Positions 22,441-34,320 of a DNA stretch of 64,000 bases are shown here, one piece after another. This DNA comes from Diphasiastrum complanatum (Eukaryota; Streptophyta; Lycopodiopsida; Lycopodiales; Lycopodiaceae). The position numbers and the translations under genes were made by a program. Numbering within the stretch: the stretch's first letter is position 1; every line of letters starts with the position of its first letter. The stretch lies in the NCBI GenBank assembly GCA_029204225.1, contig CM055111.1, positions 15,751,207 to 15,815,206 of the forward strand. Reading direction: 5' to 3'. The notes below the pieces were generated by a model. That model was not told the DNA's origin. It worked only from the letters and a program-made list of their open reading frames with translations, and did not search any database.

Positions 22441-22986
22441 TTAGTTGTACCTATATAAAGAGAGAATAGAGTTCATACTTTCTCCATGCCCTCTCTCCTC
22501 TATTATCTTCTTCTTCTTTTGCTTCTTCCTCTGACATACCAAGGGTTGTAGTGTTGGTGCTTGTGTTACGACAACCGAAAAGCTACCTCCGGAATACACT
22601 GGTAAGTCGCCTTCATACTGGTTTACTTCTGCTATGAACACTCTGATAGCAAAAGAAATGATAGCTTCAATAACAATAGATGGCATTGTTGATATAGCTT
22701 TATGAGTTACGAATGCATGCAAGAGGATTATGCGCCCATTATTGCATTTATGATTGCTTTGAAAACTTGCTTCAAGCACACCGATTGGTAGAGGCCAACG
22801 CTGGCCAGTTTTGTAGGAATATGTATGCAACATACTAACAACAATGAAAGGATGAGGCAGTGCTGCAAACAGCCTAAAATCACTATTGGAACTCTCATCT
22901 TTGTAGTGTATACTACAGTGCGACCCTGGAGATGAGTGATAGCACTACCAACATTGATGAATGTGGGCAAAATGCGCTGATCAACG
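22441..22986 (-). other. Overlapping minus-strand frames, unrecognised
   Basis: From about 22986 the frame NVDQRILPTFINVGSAITHL continues for about 35 residues, and a second frame then carries on (FRLFAALPHPFIVVSMLHTY onward, to about 22441). Together they look like one decayed coding region with a frameshift near 22880. I cannot assign a family. The plus-strand TATA-like box overlaps its end, so coding potential is doubtful. Confidence 0.2.
22452..22461 (+). promoter_or_regulatory. TATA-like box, plus strand
   Basis: TATATAAAGA, followed within 40-60 bp by a CT-rich tract and, at 22601, a GGTAAGT splice-donor-like sequence. This is a plausible plant promoter and leader, of an LTR or a host gene, but no plus-strand coding sequence follows. 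Confidence 0.3.
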
Positions 22987-22997
22987 TTGCTAACCAT

Positions 22998-25166
22998 GAT
23001 GAATACCGTAGCTCGCTTCTATATCTGCGATATAGCTACTGAATCTTCACAATCTTACGTATAATATTGCTGTGGAAACATCGTAGTTGCTTTCTAGCAA
23101 TGGCTATTGGTAGAAATGATTCAAAGTAAATGCCATATGTTGTGTCTATGTCTTTGATCAGTAGAGAACTCTGTACAAAAATTGACAAGTCGATAATACT
23201 CACTACTATCTATGTTTCATACAATTTTACAGCATAAATAGCACAAAGGGTTTAGGCATACTGTTCATACTCTAGTAGAAAGCAAAAATAAGGTATGTGT
23301 AGCACTCATAACATCTACGCTTCATATTACGTTTTGTGAGATAATTGTAAACATGTTTGGATGATACTTCACACTAATGGGACGTCTCTTATATGTATAA
23401 TCATGCAATGACTATTCTTAGAAATGGATATGAAAGGTCAATCTTCTCAACTGCAATTTGCAAATGTGATCGCCTTACAAGAATCGGTTTCGTCTGTAAT
23501 TTAGGTTAGTAACACATGGCTGTTTCAATTTTCTTTGGTAAGGCTTAAAATGCAGGGTCGCGGGGTAAATAAACTACTACCCTTGACAAAAATGCTCAAA
23601 AACAAGCAGAATGACTCGTAATCATAGTGCTATAAATGACTCGTAAGCATAGTGCTATAGATCTTTCTCCTTTTCCGGCATGTAATGATATATCAGTTCT
23701 TACAATAGGGATAGTGATAACCCTGTTTTTTCTAACAGTCTTTTGACGATTTTCTAAACAAGGGTTTGCGTACTTGTTGTAAGTTCCTTTAAGTACATGG
23801 ATTTGTGTTAAGAACGTACACATTCATAAGGTCGGAATTGCAGAGAACTGCCTCGGTCTTAATATGAGTGTGCATTCGCAAATTCCTACTTTCACATTTT
23901 GCACTCACAGTTTCTTGGATAATGATTAAAGCATTATTATGGCTTAAAATCGTAAGAACGATAAGTTGGTTTGTGAACTCTTGCATAGCATGGATTTGCT
24001 CAAGAAGTCATGAGCACCGTACAACATCTATCTAATAAACACGTGATGGGAGGACATGGATTTGCCGCATAACTCATGTATTGGTCAAAATTGCTTACAC
24101 GTTTGCATTTTGCTATGTTTTTTTATATGGCTATTGTTCAAATGCGTACTGTCAATATGGCGGATGCCCTGATACGGTACCAATATGGTTAGGCCGATCA
24201 CTTGTAATAACTGATAGCAAGGGAATATTGGATTGCAAAAAGACACAAGTTTACATTGCGAGCTGATTAGTTGAGCTTAACGTATTTTGTACATGGGTAG
24301 CAACTGACATTCAGGGTTGACACCTGTCTTCTTCACTATGCTAACTTGTGCGGTTTTGTGTGGTGGGATGGTGGTAGGTACCAACTGGATGTGTTGAAAT
24401 ATGTTTTGCTTCACGGTGCTTTTGTTAGTATCGCATACTTTTCCTTACTTGGATTCATGAGCTAACATAGGTCTGTTTTATGTTTTAGTCCTCAGGTTGG
24501 TATCAAGGCACTATAGATGTGGGTTATAGGGAGCCCCTTCCTCCTGCTAATCTATTTTGCGAGACATCCTTCTCCATGAGACCCAAAAGAAATCTGAGAC
24601 CAAAGGGTTTGATGAAAATCGGCATAACCTCAATAGCAACAATTCTTGTGCAAATCACCAACAAAACTGATGTTGGGGAAGAACCAACAGTCCAGACAAA
24701 GACACAAACCCCGTTCAAAATGATATTGAACTGAAAGACGGACCCATAAAAGACAAAGTGTATCCTTCCAAAAGCAAGGATAGTCCTAAGAGGGTATGAC
24801 TCATCACAAGTACAATGGGACATTTCAACTTGAAGAAATGAAAAGAAAAAGAAAAGAAAAATGAAAAGTCTCCCCTTCCTTGTATAAAAGACAATAGGAG
24901 ACCACTACTTTAAAGACCATTGACCAAAGTATAAACGGCCTTATGTTTCTAAAAGAGAATGAAAAATGACATATTGGCAAGTCTCCTCTTCACCATCCTT
25001 CAAGAATGAAAAGTCAAGACGTGGTCCAAAACATCAAAGTGTTGGGTCAAGGGAGATAGAAGAACACGAACGGAGAAGAGAGCAGGAATATTGTGGAACA
25101 GCTCTCCCATTCTAATCAGCTGCTAGGTTCAAAAATAGTCTAATAGACAGCTTATGCTAAATGTAA
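22998..25166. other. Gene-free stretch
   Basis: No recognisable coding sequence. A plus-strand TATAAAAG lies at 24883-24890 after an A/G-rich tract, and a primer-binding-site-like TGGTATCAAGGCAC at about 24498; they are in the wrong order for a plus-strand LTR element, so no element is called. Confidence 0.3.
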
Positions 25167-26440
25167 TCATAGCTTTAAGTGTTCTAATTGCCTAAAATCT
25201 AGTCTAGTACACAACATTGCATACATTAGAGATCCGATTAGTGAATGATAAGGGTACTTTGCTAAGTCGAGTACTTCACTATCAGTCTCAACACAAGAAG
25301 GTTTAGTCAATACTATATTTGGATCCATTGGAGTATCAATTGGGTTGCAATCGGACATATGAAACTTTTCTAAAATGCCTTTTAGATATGTCTGCTGGCT
25401 AAGATAGGTCTTCTTCTGAAGTCTATTTCTAGTAATGTGAATTCCTAGCAAATAATGAATAGCTCCTAAATCAGACATGTCAAATTCCTTAGATAGATCA
25501 CTCTTAGTAGTGTGCAATAGAGAAGTGTCATTAGATAGAATAAATGCATCATCTACGTAAAGAGCTACGTGAACTGAATTGGTGCCTATATGCTTTGAAT
25601 ATACATTACAGTCAGCTGAATTGTTTGCAAATCCTCATTGAATGAGATAAGAGTTGATTCTATCGAACCATGCTCTCGCAGCCTGTTCTAGACCATAGAT
25701 TGCTTTGTGCAACTTGCACACTTTGTGCTCTTGGCCTTTGACTTTGAATCCTTCTGATTGGAAGATATACAGCTCTTCTTCAACATTGTCGTTGAGAAAT
25801 GTTGTCTTGACATCCATTTGGTGCATTTTGAATCTTCCACAGCTACTAACGCAATCAAAGTCCTGATTGACAGGTGCTGATGATAGGTGTTGTCGGCTGC
25901 TCGGCTTCTGTAGATGTAGCTGTAGATTCTGTAGAAGGAACATCAATGTTTACGTAAAATAGGATGAAATGACATAGCATCGTTTATCGATGGCTGTTTG
26001 AAATCATAGTATATATGTTCTTAAAATATTACATCCCTAGAGACAAATACCACATTGGTGGATGGATCATCAACTTTATAAGCTTTATGTTCACCATGAT
26101 AGCCAATGAAAATACATTTATTTGTCCTATGATCCAGCTTCTTCCTAAGCTATTTAGAATGTGAACAAAACATATACAACCAAAGATTTTTAAATGGCTG
26201 ACACTAGGCTTGTGCCCATGCCAAACTTGATGAGGAGTCTTGTTGTTCACGACTTTGGTGCTGGATCTGTTCTACACATAACAGGCTGTCGCAGTAGCTT
26301 CTGCCTACAACTTCATAGGTAGGTGTGCTAGATGTAGCATGGATCTGGTTGAGTTGAGAAGAGTTCGATTCTTCCTTTCTGCAATCCTATTCTATTGAGG
26401 TGAATAGGAAGTGGTGAACTGTCTTCTAATACCATGTTCA
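25167..26440 (-). pseudogene. Copia integrase-RT remnant H, internally deleted
   Basis: Minus strand. The integrase core end (RRQFTTSYSPQ, stop, NRIAERKNRTLLNSTRSMLH) is at 26430-26330, then KVVNNKTPHQVWHGHKPSVS and LKIFGCICFVH to about 26160, a frameshift, and NKCIFIGYHGEHKAYKVDD. RT resumes with HQMDVKTTFLNDNVEEELYI (about 25830), AIYGLEQAARAWF, an intact YVDD box (about 25570), then SDLGAIHYLLGIHITRN and SLIGSLMYAMLCTRLDF to 25167. The RT N-terminus and RNase H are missing. At least three of its stops are TAG in places where the family has Gln or Trp. Confidence 0.88.
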
Positions 26441-26459
26441 ACCACTTAGAATTTGCTTT

Positions 26460-26715
26460 GCACAGGAACACAGATCATGCTACATAGTAACACAGACAGA
26501 AAACACTCTCCACAGTAAGCTCACATAACAATTGTATTTCTCAAAATGAAATTACACTGTACATATAGTTGTTCACTCAGACAACCCATGCATGACCCAG
26601 GCTGCCGTTGGCGGGACACGTGTCCCATCGACTTACCTCGTGGTGAGGCCAACTGATCCTTATCCACTAATAGGACCCACAGTACAGTAACACAGTGATT
26701 CTACTTCAATTCTAA
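26460..26715 (-). mobile_element. Probable 3' LTR (partial) of copia remnant I
   Basis: On the minus strand a polypurine tract AAGGGAGAGGG (26726-26716) directly follows the RNase H remnant, and the sequence below it (TTAGAATTG onward) has LTR position. The left edge near 26460 is where remnant H integrase homology starts. No second LTR copy is in the window, so the limits are estimates. Confidence 0.45.
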
Positions 26716-26819
26716 CCCTCTCCCTTAAAGTAGAGTCTACTTTTTATACAGTCATATACATAGCTTTAAAGTCAACAAACTTTAAGTACAAAAAGCTTTG
26801 ATCTAAACTTATCAAACTT

Positions 26820-27370
26820 TTCTCTAGAAAGTGGCTAAGTGAAAATATCAGCTAGTTGTTCTTCTGTGCTACAATGAACAACATGAATTTCAAAACTCAG
26901 CAGCCTCTCATGTATAAAGTGATACTGAATCTCAATGTGTTTAGTTCTCGCATGGAACACTGGATTCTTTGCTAGCAAAAGACACCTTTTATGAAGTTCA
27001 GATCATCACTTGGAGTGATTAGTAAAGCAATGATTGAACCAAGCTAGATAGTGAGGAGGAGTGTTAAAAATTCACAATTCTAGCTTGACTAGTTTTGGTC
27101 ATATGACTTGTAAAGACTGTCGCTATGTAAAGTCATGGGATTTTTCTACTTCATGCCAACTTCTTCCAAGATTTGTCTCAATCATATAGCTTTCTGTGCT
27201 GCACTACACATTGCCTTATACTCTGCTTTTGTGGTGGAAAGAGAAATTGTACTTTGCTTCTTACTAGACCAGGAAAAGCAACTACCACAAAACTGGAATA
27301 CATACCCTGTGGTACATCTGTGATCATCATAGTCACCTCCCCAATCCGCATCCACATAGCTACGTTTTCT
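26820..27370 (-). pseudogene. Copia RNase H remnant I
   Basis: Minus strand. SYVDADWGGDYDDHRCTTGY, then SSKKQSTISLSTTKAEYKAM at 27365-27200 are the copia RNase H N-terminal half. About 200 bp of foreign or decayed sequence intervenes, then AKNPVFHARTKHIEIQYHFI and STEEQLADIFT at 26980-26830 give the C-terminal half, ending with a TAG. This is a different copia family from remnant H just to its left, so two elements abut. Confidence 0.88.
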
Positions 27371-27899
27371 CTATTGGGAAGAGAGGATTTTTGTATCTTT
27401 GCGGGAGTCAAGGGGTTGGGAATCCTTTTGTGAAGAGGTAGGCAAGCTCTGATGAGAGGACGTCGATCTCACAGGCTTCGGCAAAAAAAGAGTCCTCTTT
27501 TTTCTAAAGCACCTCAACTACCATCAAAATTGAAGCTTTCAAGGTCTGAAAAAGTACAACAGTGAAAATGCTTTAGGTAAAGCCATGCCTAACATAAGGA
27601 TAGACAAGATCATTCAAATAATTACAAGCAAATGGCAGCGCATGCCTTTTTCTCCTAGACATAAAGCACCTCAACTAGCTCATGACCCTTGATTCAGCCT
27701 TGTTATCAATCTCAAAGTTGTATGCTATAGTTAGAGTTTCCAACATGCCCCTTCCCTTTGAAATGGACTTCATTTTCTAGCTCTAGGTTGAGGAAGTCAA
27801 GCACTCTAGCTTTTTGACGGTCTTTGTATCTACACGAGTTATGACTTTTGATGGCTACTCAATGCCCTTCTTATGTCTAAATGTTCCCTTCATGATTCG

Positions 27900-29480
27900 C
27901 CTACCTCCACGAAGTGGGTGTCCATAATCCTTCCTTGTATGATTCTTGAACAAGCCAACCTTCTATGATGCTATCTTCTGGCCTTGCCTTCTGACTCACA
28001 AAGTCTTTTAGAACTTTTATAAAATGCTCACAATTGAACATCCATCTACAAGCACACAGTTTCAATCAATTCTTGTTGTTTCGAATGCATTTCTCTCCAT
28101 TTGATCTCCTTTTAGGTGATCCACCTAAAAGATAACCAATACATAAAATAATGTACAAATAACGAGGCACATTCTTTTTGTATTGTCATGTCTTATTTAA
28201 TGTCCCTAGTCACAAATGAGTCTTGTAAATACCTAACAATTGACACTAATTTGTACTTCATAGATTGTCTCCTAAGCGACCTCGAATACCAATCAGAAGA
28301 ATGAATTGCAACATCTTTAGCCAGTCGTGAGATTCTAATCCACTTAATTTGTCATCTTTGGTGAAAGAGTTGCACAAGGAATGTGCATAGCCAGTTGGAG
28401 TTCTTATTTGTCTTATGACATTTTTTACATGTGGGAGTTCTCCCTTTGTTAGAATTCATGGCACACTAGGAGTACTTGTCATCCCACTTTCAACGTTTTC
28501 AATCCAATAAGGTCTCTTCACCTTAGCCACCTCCAAGTCTTGACGTGATGCAACAATGTCCTTTGCACCAATTATATTTTTCTATATATATTCACCCACA
28601 TTTTTGTATATGTACATAGTATCCAAGAGGTGATTGATTAAGAGATTATTCAAATAGGGTAATCGTTGGAATATCGACAATCTCTTCATGCTTGGAATTG
28701 ACTTATCCCAAGAATCATTCACATCATGTTGTTAGATCCACTCATCATACCAATCTTTTACTCTCATTCGGATGGGTGAAGGTGTGATTAAAGGGCAATC
28801 TTCCAGTCTTCCCCAAGCTTGCCTTTGGTTTTTGTCCAAAAAGGATGACTGACTGGTAGGTATTTTTGATTTTCGTACACAGCTTTCCTCAAAAAATTTG
28901 TACAATGATGGCTTTTCAAATTTGGCCCACATATGTAGCATGGTTTATATCCAGATGTTGTAAAACTGACATTTATGATTGCATGAGAAAGTTTGAATAT
29001 ATTTATGAGATATAATAGATCATGAGAATAAATCAAACCGGGATAATCATACATTGTCCACATTAGAATTCCACGAAGAGTGAAATTTCTTTCTTGCAAA
29101 GGCCTTGAGATGTCATATGCATTGACGCCATTCCAAAGCTTGGACAATTCTTCAATCAATGGTTTGAGGTAAACATCCATGTTCTTAACCTTGTATTTTC
29201 TTGGAACAATAGAGCTAGAAACATTGTGTCCTATCTTTATACTTAGCCATGGAGGAACATTATAATCAACAAGAACAACTGGCCATGTGGACCATGTTGA
29301 ATAAACACCAAAAGGATTTATGCCATCCATTGCTAAACCAAATCGTAAATGACGAGGTTCATTTTTTAGCTCGGATCAATATGTTTCCACACAGGTGAGT
29401 CACTTGGTACCTGCATAAGCTACTAACAACTTTGTCATTAGCAGTGTCATATGATTTATAACCTTTGCATTTTGAACTAT
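27900..29480 (-). pseudogene. CACTA TNP2-like transposase, degenerate
   Basis: Minus strand. VPSDSPVWKHIDPS at about 29400 leads into MDGINPFGVYSTWSTWPVVL and VDYNVPPWLSIKIG (29330-29200), then DVYLKPLIEELSKLWNGV and RGILMWTMYDYPGLIYS, the conserved Transposase_21 core (180 codons open). After frame breaks, MYIYKNVGEYI, YAHSLCNSFTKDDKLSGLES and HDWLKML appear at 28600-28310, the C-terminal domain, and remnants of the SIIEGWLVQ block at about 27960. Many stops. TNP2 proteins cut and join CACTA ends; this copy cannot be active. Confidence 0.88.
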
Positions 29481-29599
29481 TCACCCCTAAAAATGCTCTT
29501 CATACTTGATTGATTGATCTAATTTTTGTCTAGCATTCATTGGGTTTGTAATTGCATAATTCGACATATTTTTCTTTCTGTCTACCGACATACTACCGG

Positions 29600-30010
29600 A
29601 TTGTAATTCAAATTGGGTGTCGAAATCCATCACAGAAAGAACATGTCAAAAACTGAGATATGGTTGTCACCACGTGACAGTCGTTTGGGGATGCCACATG
29701 GAAGATGACAATACACGTGGATGTCAAAAACTGACATTTATTTTCAATGTCAAAATTCGACACCTCTGCATATTTCCGTCGCACAGAGGACATTTTTAAA
29801 CTTGTTGAAAATTTTCGACATCAGTCCCCCTGACATTTCTTTTAGGATTAAACAGGATGTCGGAATTCGACGCATTCTATCAATGTCGGAATCTGACATC
29901 CTCTGTAGATTCCCAATGCACAGAGGACATTTTTAAACCCGCCCAAAATTTTTGACATCAATCTGACATCTATTTAGGGTTGAAATTGGTGTCAGAATCT
30001 GACATTGCAA
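29600..30010. repeat. CACTA subterminal repeat array
   Basis: Short inverted words of the form TGTCxGAATCTGACATC recur at about 29723, 29748, 29850, 29884 and 29990, with several half-copies (GTCAAAAACTGA, TCGACATC). AGAGGACATTTTTAAAC occurs twice (29784 and 29924). It lies just upstream of the transposase, as subterminal protein-binding repeats do in CACTA elements. Confidence 0.65.
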
Positions 30011-31244
30011 AAAGAATTAAAAAAAAAATTGATTGTATTTGGCGCACAATTTACGCGTCATTTTTTTGAGAATAGGATTGTAGCTGGTGAGATGCTGCAT
30101 TAAGATCAACTATCGATTCCTTGATAAAATTGGTGTTTTAAAATGAGGTTATTGATAATGAGTCATGTTTTTATGAATCCTATTCTTTCATCCAGCATAT
30201 CTCCTTTCTTCTCTCTCTCTCATTCTTTCCAAGATGCATGTGATAGCTGTTTATAATGCACTGTGATCGGTCATAAGATCTAGCTTGTCTTTAATTAAAT
30301 TAAGCATTCTCATTACGCATATCATGGATAAGGATTTCATTAATAAAAGAAGTCTTAACAAGTCCAACAACTTTGAAATGATTTCTTTGAACAAGTTCTA
30401 CACATTTTTTTGCATTTTAGGGTTTATTGACAACTTCACTTGCAAATTAACTAAGTGAATAGCAAATAGATATAATCTAGGGCATGTAATGAAAATAATT
30501 AAAGAGCATGTAATGAATCTAAGCTATGTTTCAAACGTATGAAAATTACAATCCATTCAATCACAAATCAAAATCATTGAAATTCAAACGTTATATTACA
30601 TAATTTTGTGAGACTTTCCGTCTCATGTACAATACATCAAGATGATATACATATATCCGAAAACCAAAAAAATAAAAAATACACTTTATTACACTACTAC
30701 TACTCGTTAGAGGCACTGTCGTCATCACCATGACCCATACATGCCATATGCTATGCATCTAGAGCTGGTGCTGGACGTGCCTGCATCAACACAAGCAACA
30801 AATATGACAATGGTAAGCTTTTGACCGAAGATCAATCTACTGATGATATCTATATATACTAAAACTATTTGGGTTTCCGGACAGCTCACACTGGCTGGTC
30901 GCGCTCCGGTAGAAGCCAATCAGTCTGACCATCCATGCTCCAGCCTCATCGATGCGTACAAGAAGGCAGCCACAATTTGCGAGCATAGATTTTCTGCTTC
31001 TGATCGAATATGGGCACTCATGTCTTCTCTGCCCAATTGTGTGGATGTGCGTCTTTGAATGTGCAACAGAAGCGTTTCAATCTCGGATTGTGTGTGTGAT
31101 CGCTCACGGTTGAGCAAGAAAGCGGAATTTGCCAATGGTCATAATATTTATTGATGGCATTGGTATTGTTTTTACAATACACTTATTAGCTTTTGGTTTC
31201 TTGCAATAGTCAATTTTTTTTGGCAAAGAGAGCAGAGAATCAGG

Positions 31245-31399
31245 GGCAGTGTCGCAAAATTCAACCCTTATAAAAAGTCGACAGATTCTCTATGATAGAT
31301 TTTTTGACATGGTTTTCGACAGATCCTCCGACATCCCAAAATTTGACGAAATCATTTTTCGCAATTTTATGTTGAAAACGATTGATTTTTGTTGTTGTG
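31245..31399. repeat. Second subterminal cluster and possible CACTA terminus
   Basis: Words GTCGACAGATTC, GACATGGTTTTCGACAGATC and CCGACATCCCAAAATTTGAC resemble the array at 29.6-30.0 kb. The stretch ends in a candidate terminus GTTGTTGTG at 31399. Confidence 0.35.
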
Positions 31400-32044
31400 C
31401 AACTTTCTAAAGATTGGATGGATTTATTGGTGGACGAACTTTAATTTGAGCCGTAGTGAAAAGATCTGAAAAGAAACAGGCAAGAATATCACTTATGATA
31501 GAAGATGCAAATACAAAATCTAAAAAGAGAAGATGCAAACGCAAAATCTAGAAACAACATAGGTCTGTTGACAAACAACACAGGTCCTCTTTCAATCTAT
31601 GCCCAAGCATAGGATGACATTACAAAAATTCTAAAATTAAAAAAAAGACCTTTGTAAAGATACTTTTATTTTTTTTCTCTAATTTTGACTTCCAGCTGCC
31701 CAATGAAAAGCTCAAATTTGAAATCTACGTAACGTAGCTCAAATAAACTGAAAAATAAAAATATATTACAACAAACTTTGAAAGTTGCGTCGAGCAGCAT
31801 GGACGTATCCCATTGGTTCCCTCTTCATGCCTGACATGTGCTAATTTACCTGACATCAATACCTCAAGTTAAATTTATTTAACTACGCTGGTTAGTATAA
31901 TGAAATTTGTTAACTCGACTAGTTACAATTATAGAAATATAGTATGCACAAATGCTAGTGTAGGTTGATATTCTGAGGAATATTCTAGCCATCATGCGGA
32001 ACATGTTTGGAAACACAAGCAAGATAGGATTCAAACGTAGAACT
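31400..32044. other. Gene-free AT-rich stretch between CACTA and copia D
   Basis: No coding motif or repeat was recognised. Confidence 0.3.
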
Positions 32045-32802
32045 TCTGAAGAATTGACAAAGATTACCTATGTTAGATATAGGGGTCTTATGTTTTTTAT
32101 ATCAAGCATCTAGGTGTAGGATGTTGATAGGAACAAATTTGGCATAGATGACAAATAATGCATTTCCACTTGTAATGCCACTATTAAGCCAAAATAGAGT
32201 AAGAGGCTAAACTCGTGCCAATTAGAGTGTAGACAAGTGTAATGCTTTTGTTTGATGAATTCTAAGAGGTCCAATAGGATTTAGAGGTGGAACCATGTGA
32301 GGTCCAATAGGAATTTGAGGTGCGCTTGAATATAGTCCAATAGAATTAAGAGGTGCACGAATCAATGGTCCAATAGAATTAAGAGGTGCACGAATCAATG
32401 GTCCAATAGGATTAAGAGGTGAAAAAGTGTGGTCCAATCATAGTTAAGCATAGTGGATCTACTAGTATCATTGTACTCCTCATTTTGGATCTAATTGATT
32501 TGGTGATTGTGTGGATTTTGAGTGTCATTGGATTTCTAGCCTTCTCTCTCTACCCGAGAGCTCATCATGGTTTTTCTCTCTCTACCTGAGGAGAGCAGCT
32601 TGTTTTTACTTGAATAATTTTTTAATACTTTCCACACGTATGAGTGAGAGTTGGAAGTGATTGAATGCATGTAGTAGTGTGTTTTTGCCATAGAATCAAA
32701 GATAGATCTTGAATCTCAATCTAATCTTGATCTTGGTGCATCTACACACCAAAGGAGATCACAAGTACATGTTGTGGACTTTCCACACGTGTGAAATCAA
32801 CA
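32045..32802 (+). mobile_element. 5' LTR of copia element D
   Basis: About 758 bp, matching the LTR at 63119-63855 along its length (both begin with a form of TGAAGAATTG near the start and end ...CACACGTGTGAAAT(T)CAACA). It is followed at once by TGGTATCA, the primer binding site start. Its first bases read TCTGAAG where the other copy has TGTGAAG, so the canonical TG start is mutated. Confidence 0.88.
32268..32425. repeat. Internal LTR repeat, unit about 33 bp
   Basis: Copies of GGTCCAATAGxATTxAGAGG follow one another. Two adjacent copies of GGTCCAATAGAATTAAGAGG plus TGCACGAATCAAT are almost identical. The partner LTR at 63.1 kb has fewer copies, which accounts for part of the length difference. 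Confidence 0.85.
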
Positions 32803-32815
32803 TGGTATCAAAGAC
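32803..32815 (+). other. Primer binding site of element D (mutated)
   Basis: Reads TGGTATCAAAGAC directly after the LTR end, against TGGTATCAGAGCC in the sister copy at 63856. Confidence 0.8.
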
Positions 32816-33557
32816 TACCTAAGTTTACCATGCATTTTGATCCACTTAAGTGAAAACTATTCATCAATCTTGAGCTAGAAATTGTCAAGGTCCATTTTCC
32901 TAGCTATCTTGTACAATTTTGGATCAAAAGAGATCAAAAGGCCATCGATTGGGTCTGACCTGGTACTGTAGGGAATCAGGTGTTCAGACACGTGTGAGGA
33001 ACATCCAATTTCAGGTTGAAAGGTCTCTCTCATGCTTGATCCATTTATCTTGCTTGATAGCTTGTTTTGAAGCCATTTTTGCCTAGTTTCTGATACAATC
33101 AGTTTCATTCCATTTGGTTGAACCAATCAGAAGTTATAAGGTTTTGAAGAGGGTTAGGTAGGGCACCTAGACCTGGGTGGACACATTTGGTTTGGTCAAG
33201 AGATTGCTTGGTTGATCCACAATCATAGTTGTATGCTTACCAATCTCATCTATATGTGATCTAGCACTATTTTGATATCTTAGCCATATTGTTTCATGCA
33301 ATATCATTGTATTTGAGTCAAATTTGGTTTCTTAGTGTACTTCACATGTGCTAAGATTGTTTGATCCTAACTTTGTCCATACTCCATTATTTGATGTGAA
33401 ATAGATCTTGTTTTAGAGAGACTTGTGTAGCTAGTAAGAATCAATTCAGAAATAGTTGCAAGATCTTTCATAGGAGGAGATAGTACTCTATTATTGGATC
33501 CTATTGAGAGTGTGTAGCAACATTTATTGTTCATCATTCGAGTTTTCTTCACTTCAA

Positions 33558-34315
33558 ATGTCTTCAATGGGTTCAACCTTGTTGGAACCATGTGAAAGAT
33601 TGTCCACTTCAAATTATTCAATTTGGAAAATGAGGATGGATTCCATCTTGATCCTTCAAGACGTGATGGACATGGTTCTTGGCCATGAAGAAGAACCACA
33701 AGTTCTTCAAGAGGTTCAAAAATACAACAAGAGAGCTAGGATGGCTCTCCACTACATTAAGATGAATGTCTCTAATGAGATATTGAGGGAGATAGGTACT
33801 TGTACAACAGCCAAAGAAGCTTGGGATTGTCCCAAGGCTATCTATGAGGCTAAGAATACCTCTAGGCTTCTCACTCTTAGGAATCAAATATTTCAAAGTA
33901 ACCAAAAGAGTGATGAGAGTGCATCTAGTTATGTTTTGAGAGTGAAAGATATTCATAGACAACTTGCTTGTATTGGTGATTCCATCAATCAAAATGAGCT
34001 AGTTCAAGTCATTCTTAATGGCTTGAGAAGTGAATTTGATAACCTTGTCCAATCCTATGCCATTAAGGAGGAGCTACCAAGTTTGGAGGCTCTCCAAAGT
34101 GTGTTAATTTCAGAAAAGACAAGAGTACAAACTCTTGAGGATGGACAAGCTCTCTCTCACCCATAATGATGGCAAATCTCTCTTTGCCAAGGATAACCAC
34201 AAAGGGAGGAGCAAGAACCAATATCAACAATCCTCAAACAAGGACAAAGTCAAATCCAAAGACAAAGATGAGGAGGAAGATGATTTCTCTACCATATCGA
34301 AAATTCTAAGACATA
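33558..34315 (+). pseudogene. Copia Gag of element D, joined to an RT scrap
   Basis: Starts at ATG 33558 (MSSMGSTLLEPCERLSTSNY), chosen because it aligns with the Gag start of element E (MATSIGVMLEANDRLTSSNY). About 200 residues of UBN2-type Gag follow, including SIWKMRMDSI and LVQVILNGLRSEFDNLVQSY. A one-base shift near 34160 moves to a second frame with a Lys/Asp-rich tail. No zinc knuckle remains. From about 34295 the bases AAAATTCTAAG...CATAGATAC match the RT region of element G (about 62335), so protease, integrase and most of RT were deleted before element E inserted at 34320. Confidence 0.85.
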
Positions 34316-34320
34316 GATAC

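Larger units (their letters stand above)
27430..31399 (-). mobile_element. Decayed CACTA (En/Spm) DNA transposon
   Basis: Contains TNP2-type transposase on the minus strand, and subterminal arrays of TGTCGGAATCTGACATC-like words at 29.6-30.0 kb and 31.25-31.38 kb. A possible right terminus ends ...TTTGTTGTTGTG at 31399, reading CACAACAACAAA inward, a diverged form of CACTACAAGAAA. No matching left end or 3-bp target duplication was found, so the left boundary is a guess. Unrecognised frames at 30725-31135 (minus) may be remnants of a second CACTA gene. Confidence 0.55.

Noticed and set aside
24480-24890. A plus-strand LTR element, from TATAAAAG at 24883 and a TGGTATCAAGG word at about 24498
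   Set aside because: The primer-site-like word lies before the promoter-like word, and no LTR pair or coding sequence fits.
30725-31135. A two-exon host gene on the minus strand
   Set aside because: Frames are 64-71 codons without a recognised domain and lie inside the presumed CACTA element; evidence is too weak to call.
32875-33126. Minus-strand open frame in the leader of element D
   Set aside because: Lies antisense in the untranslated leader; not supported by any motif.
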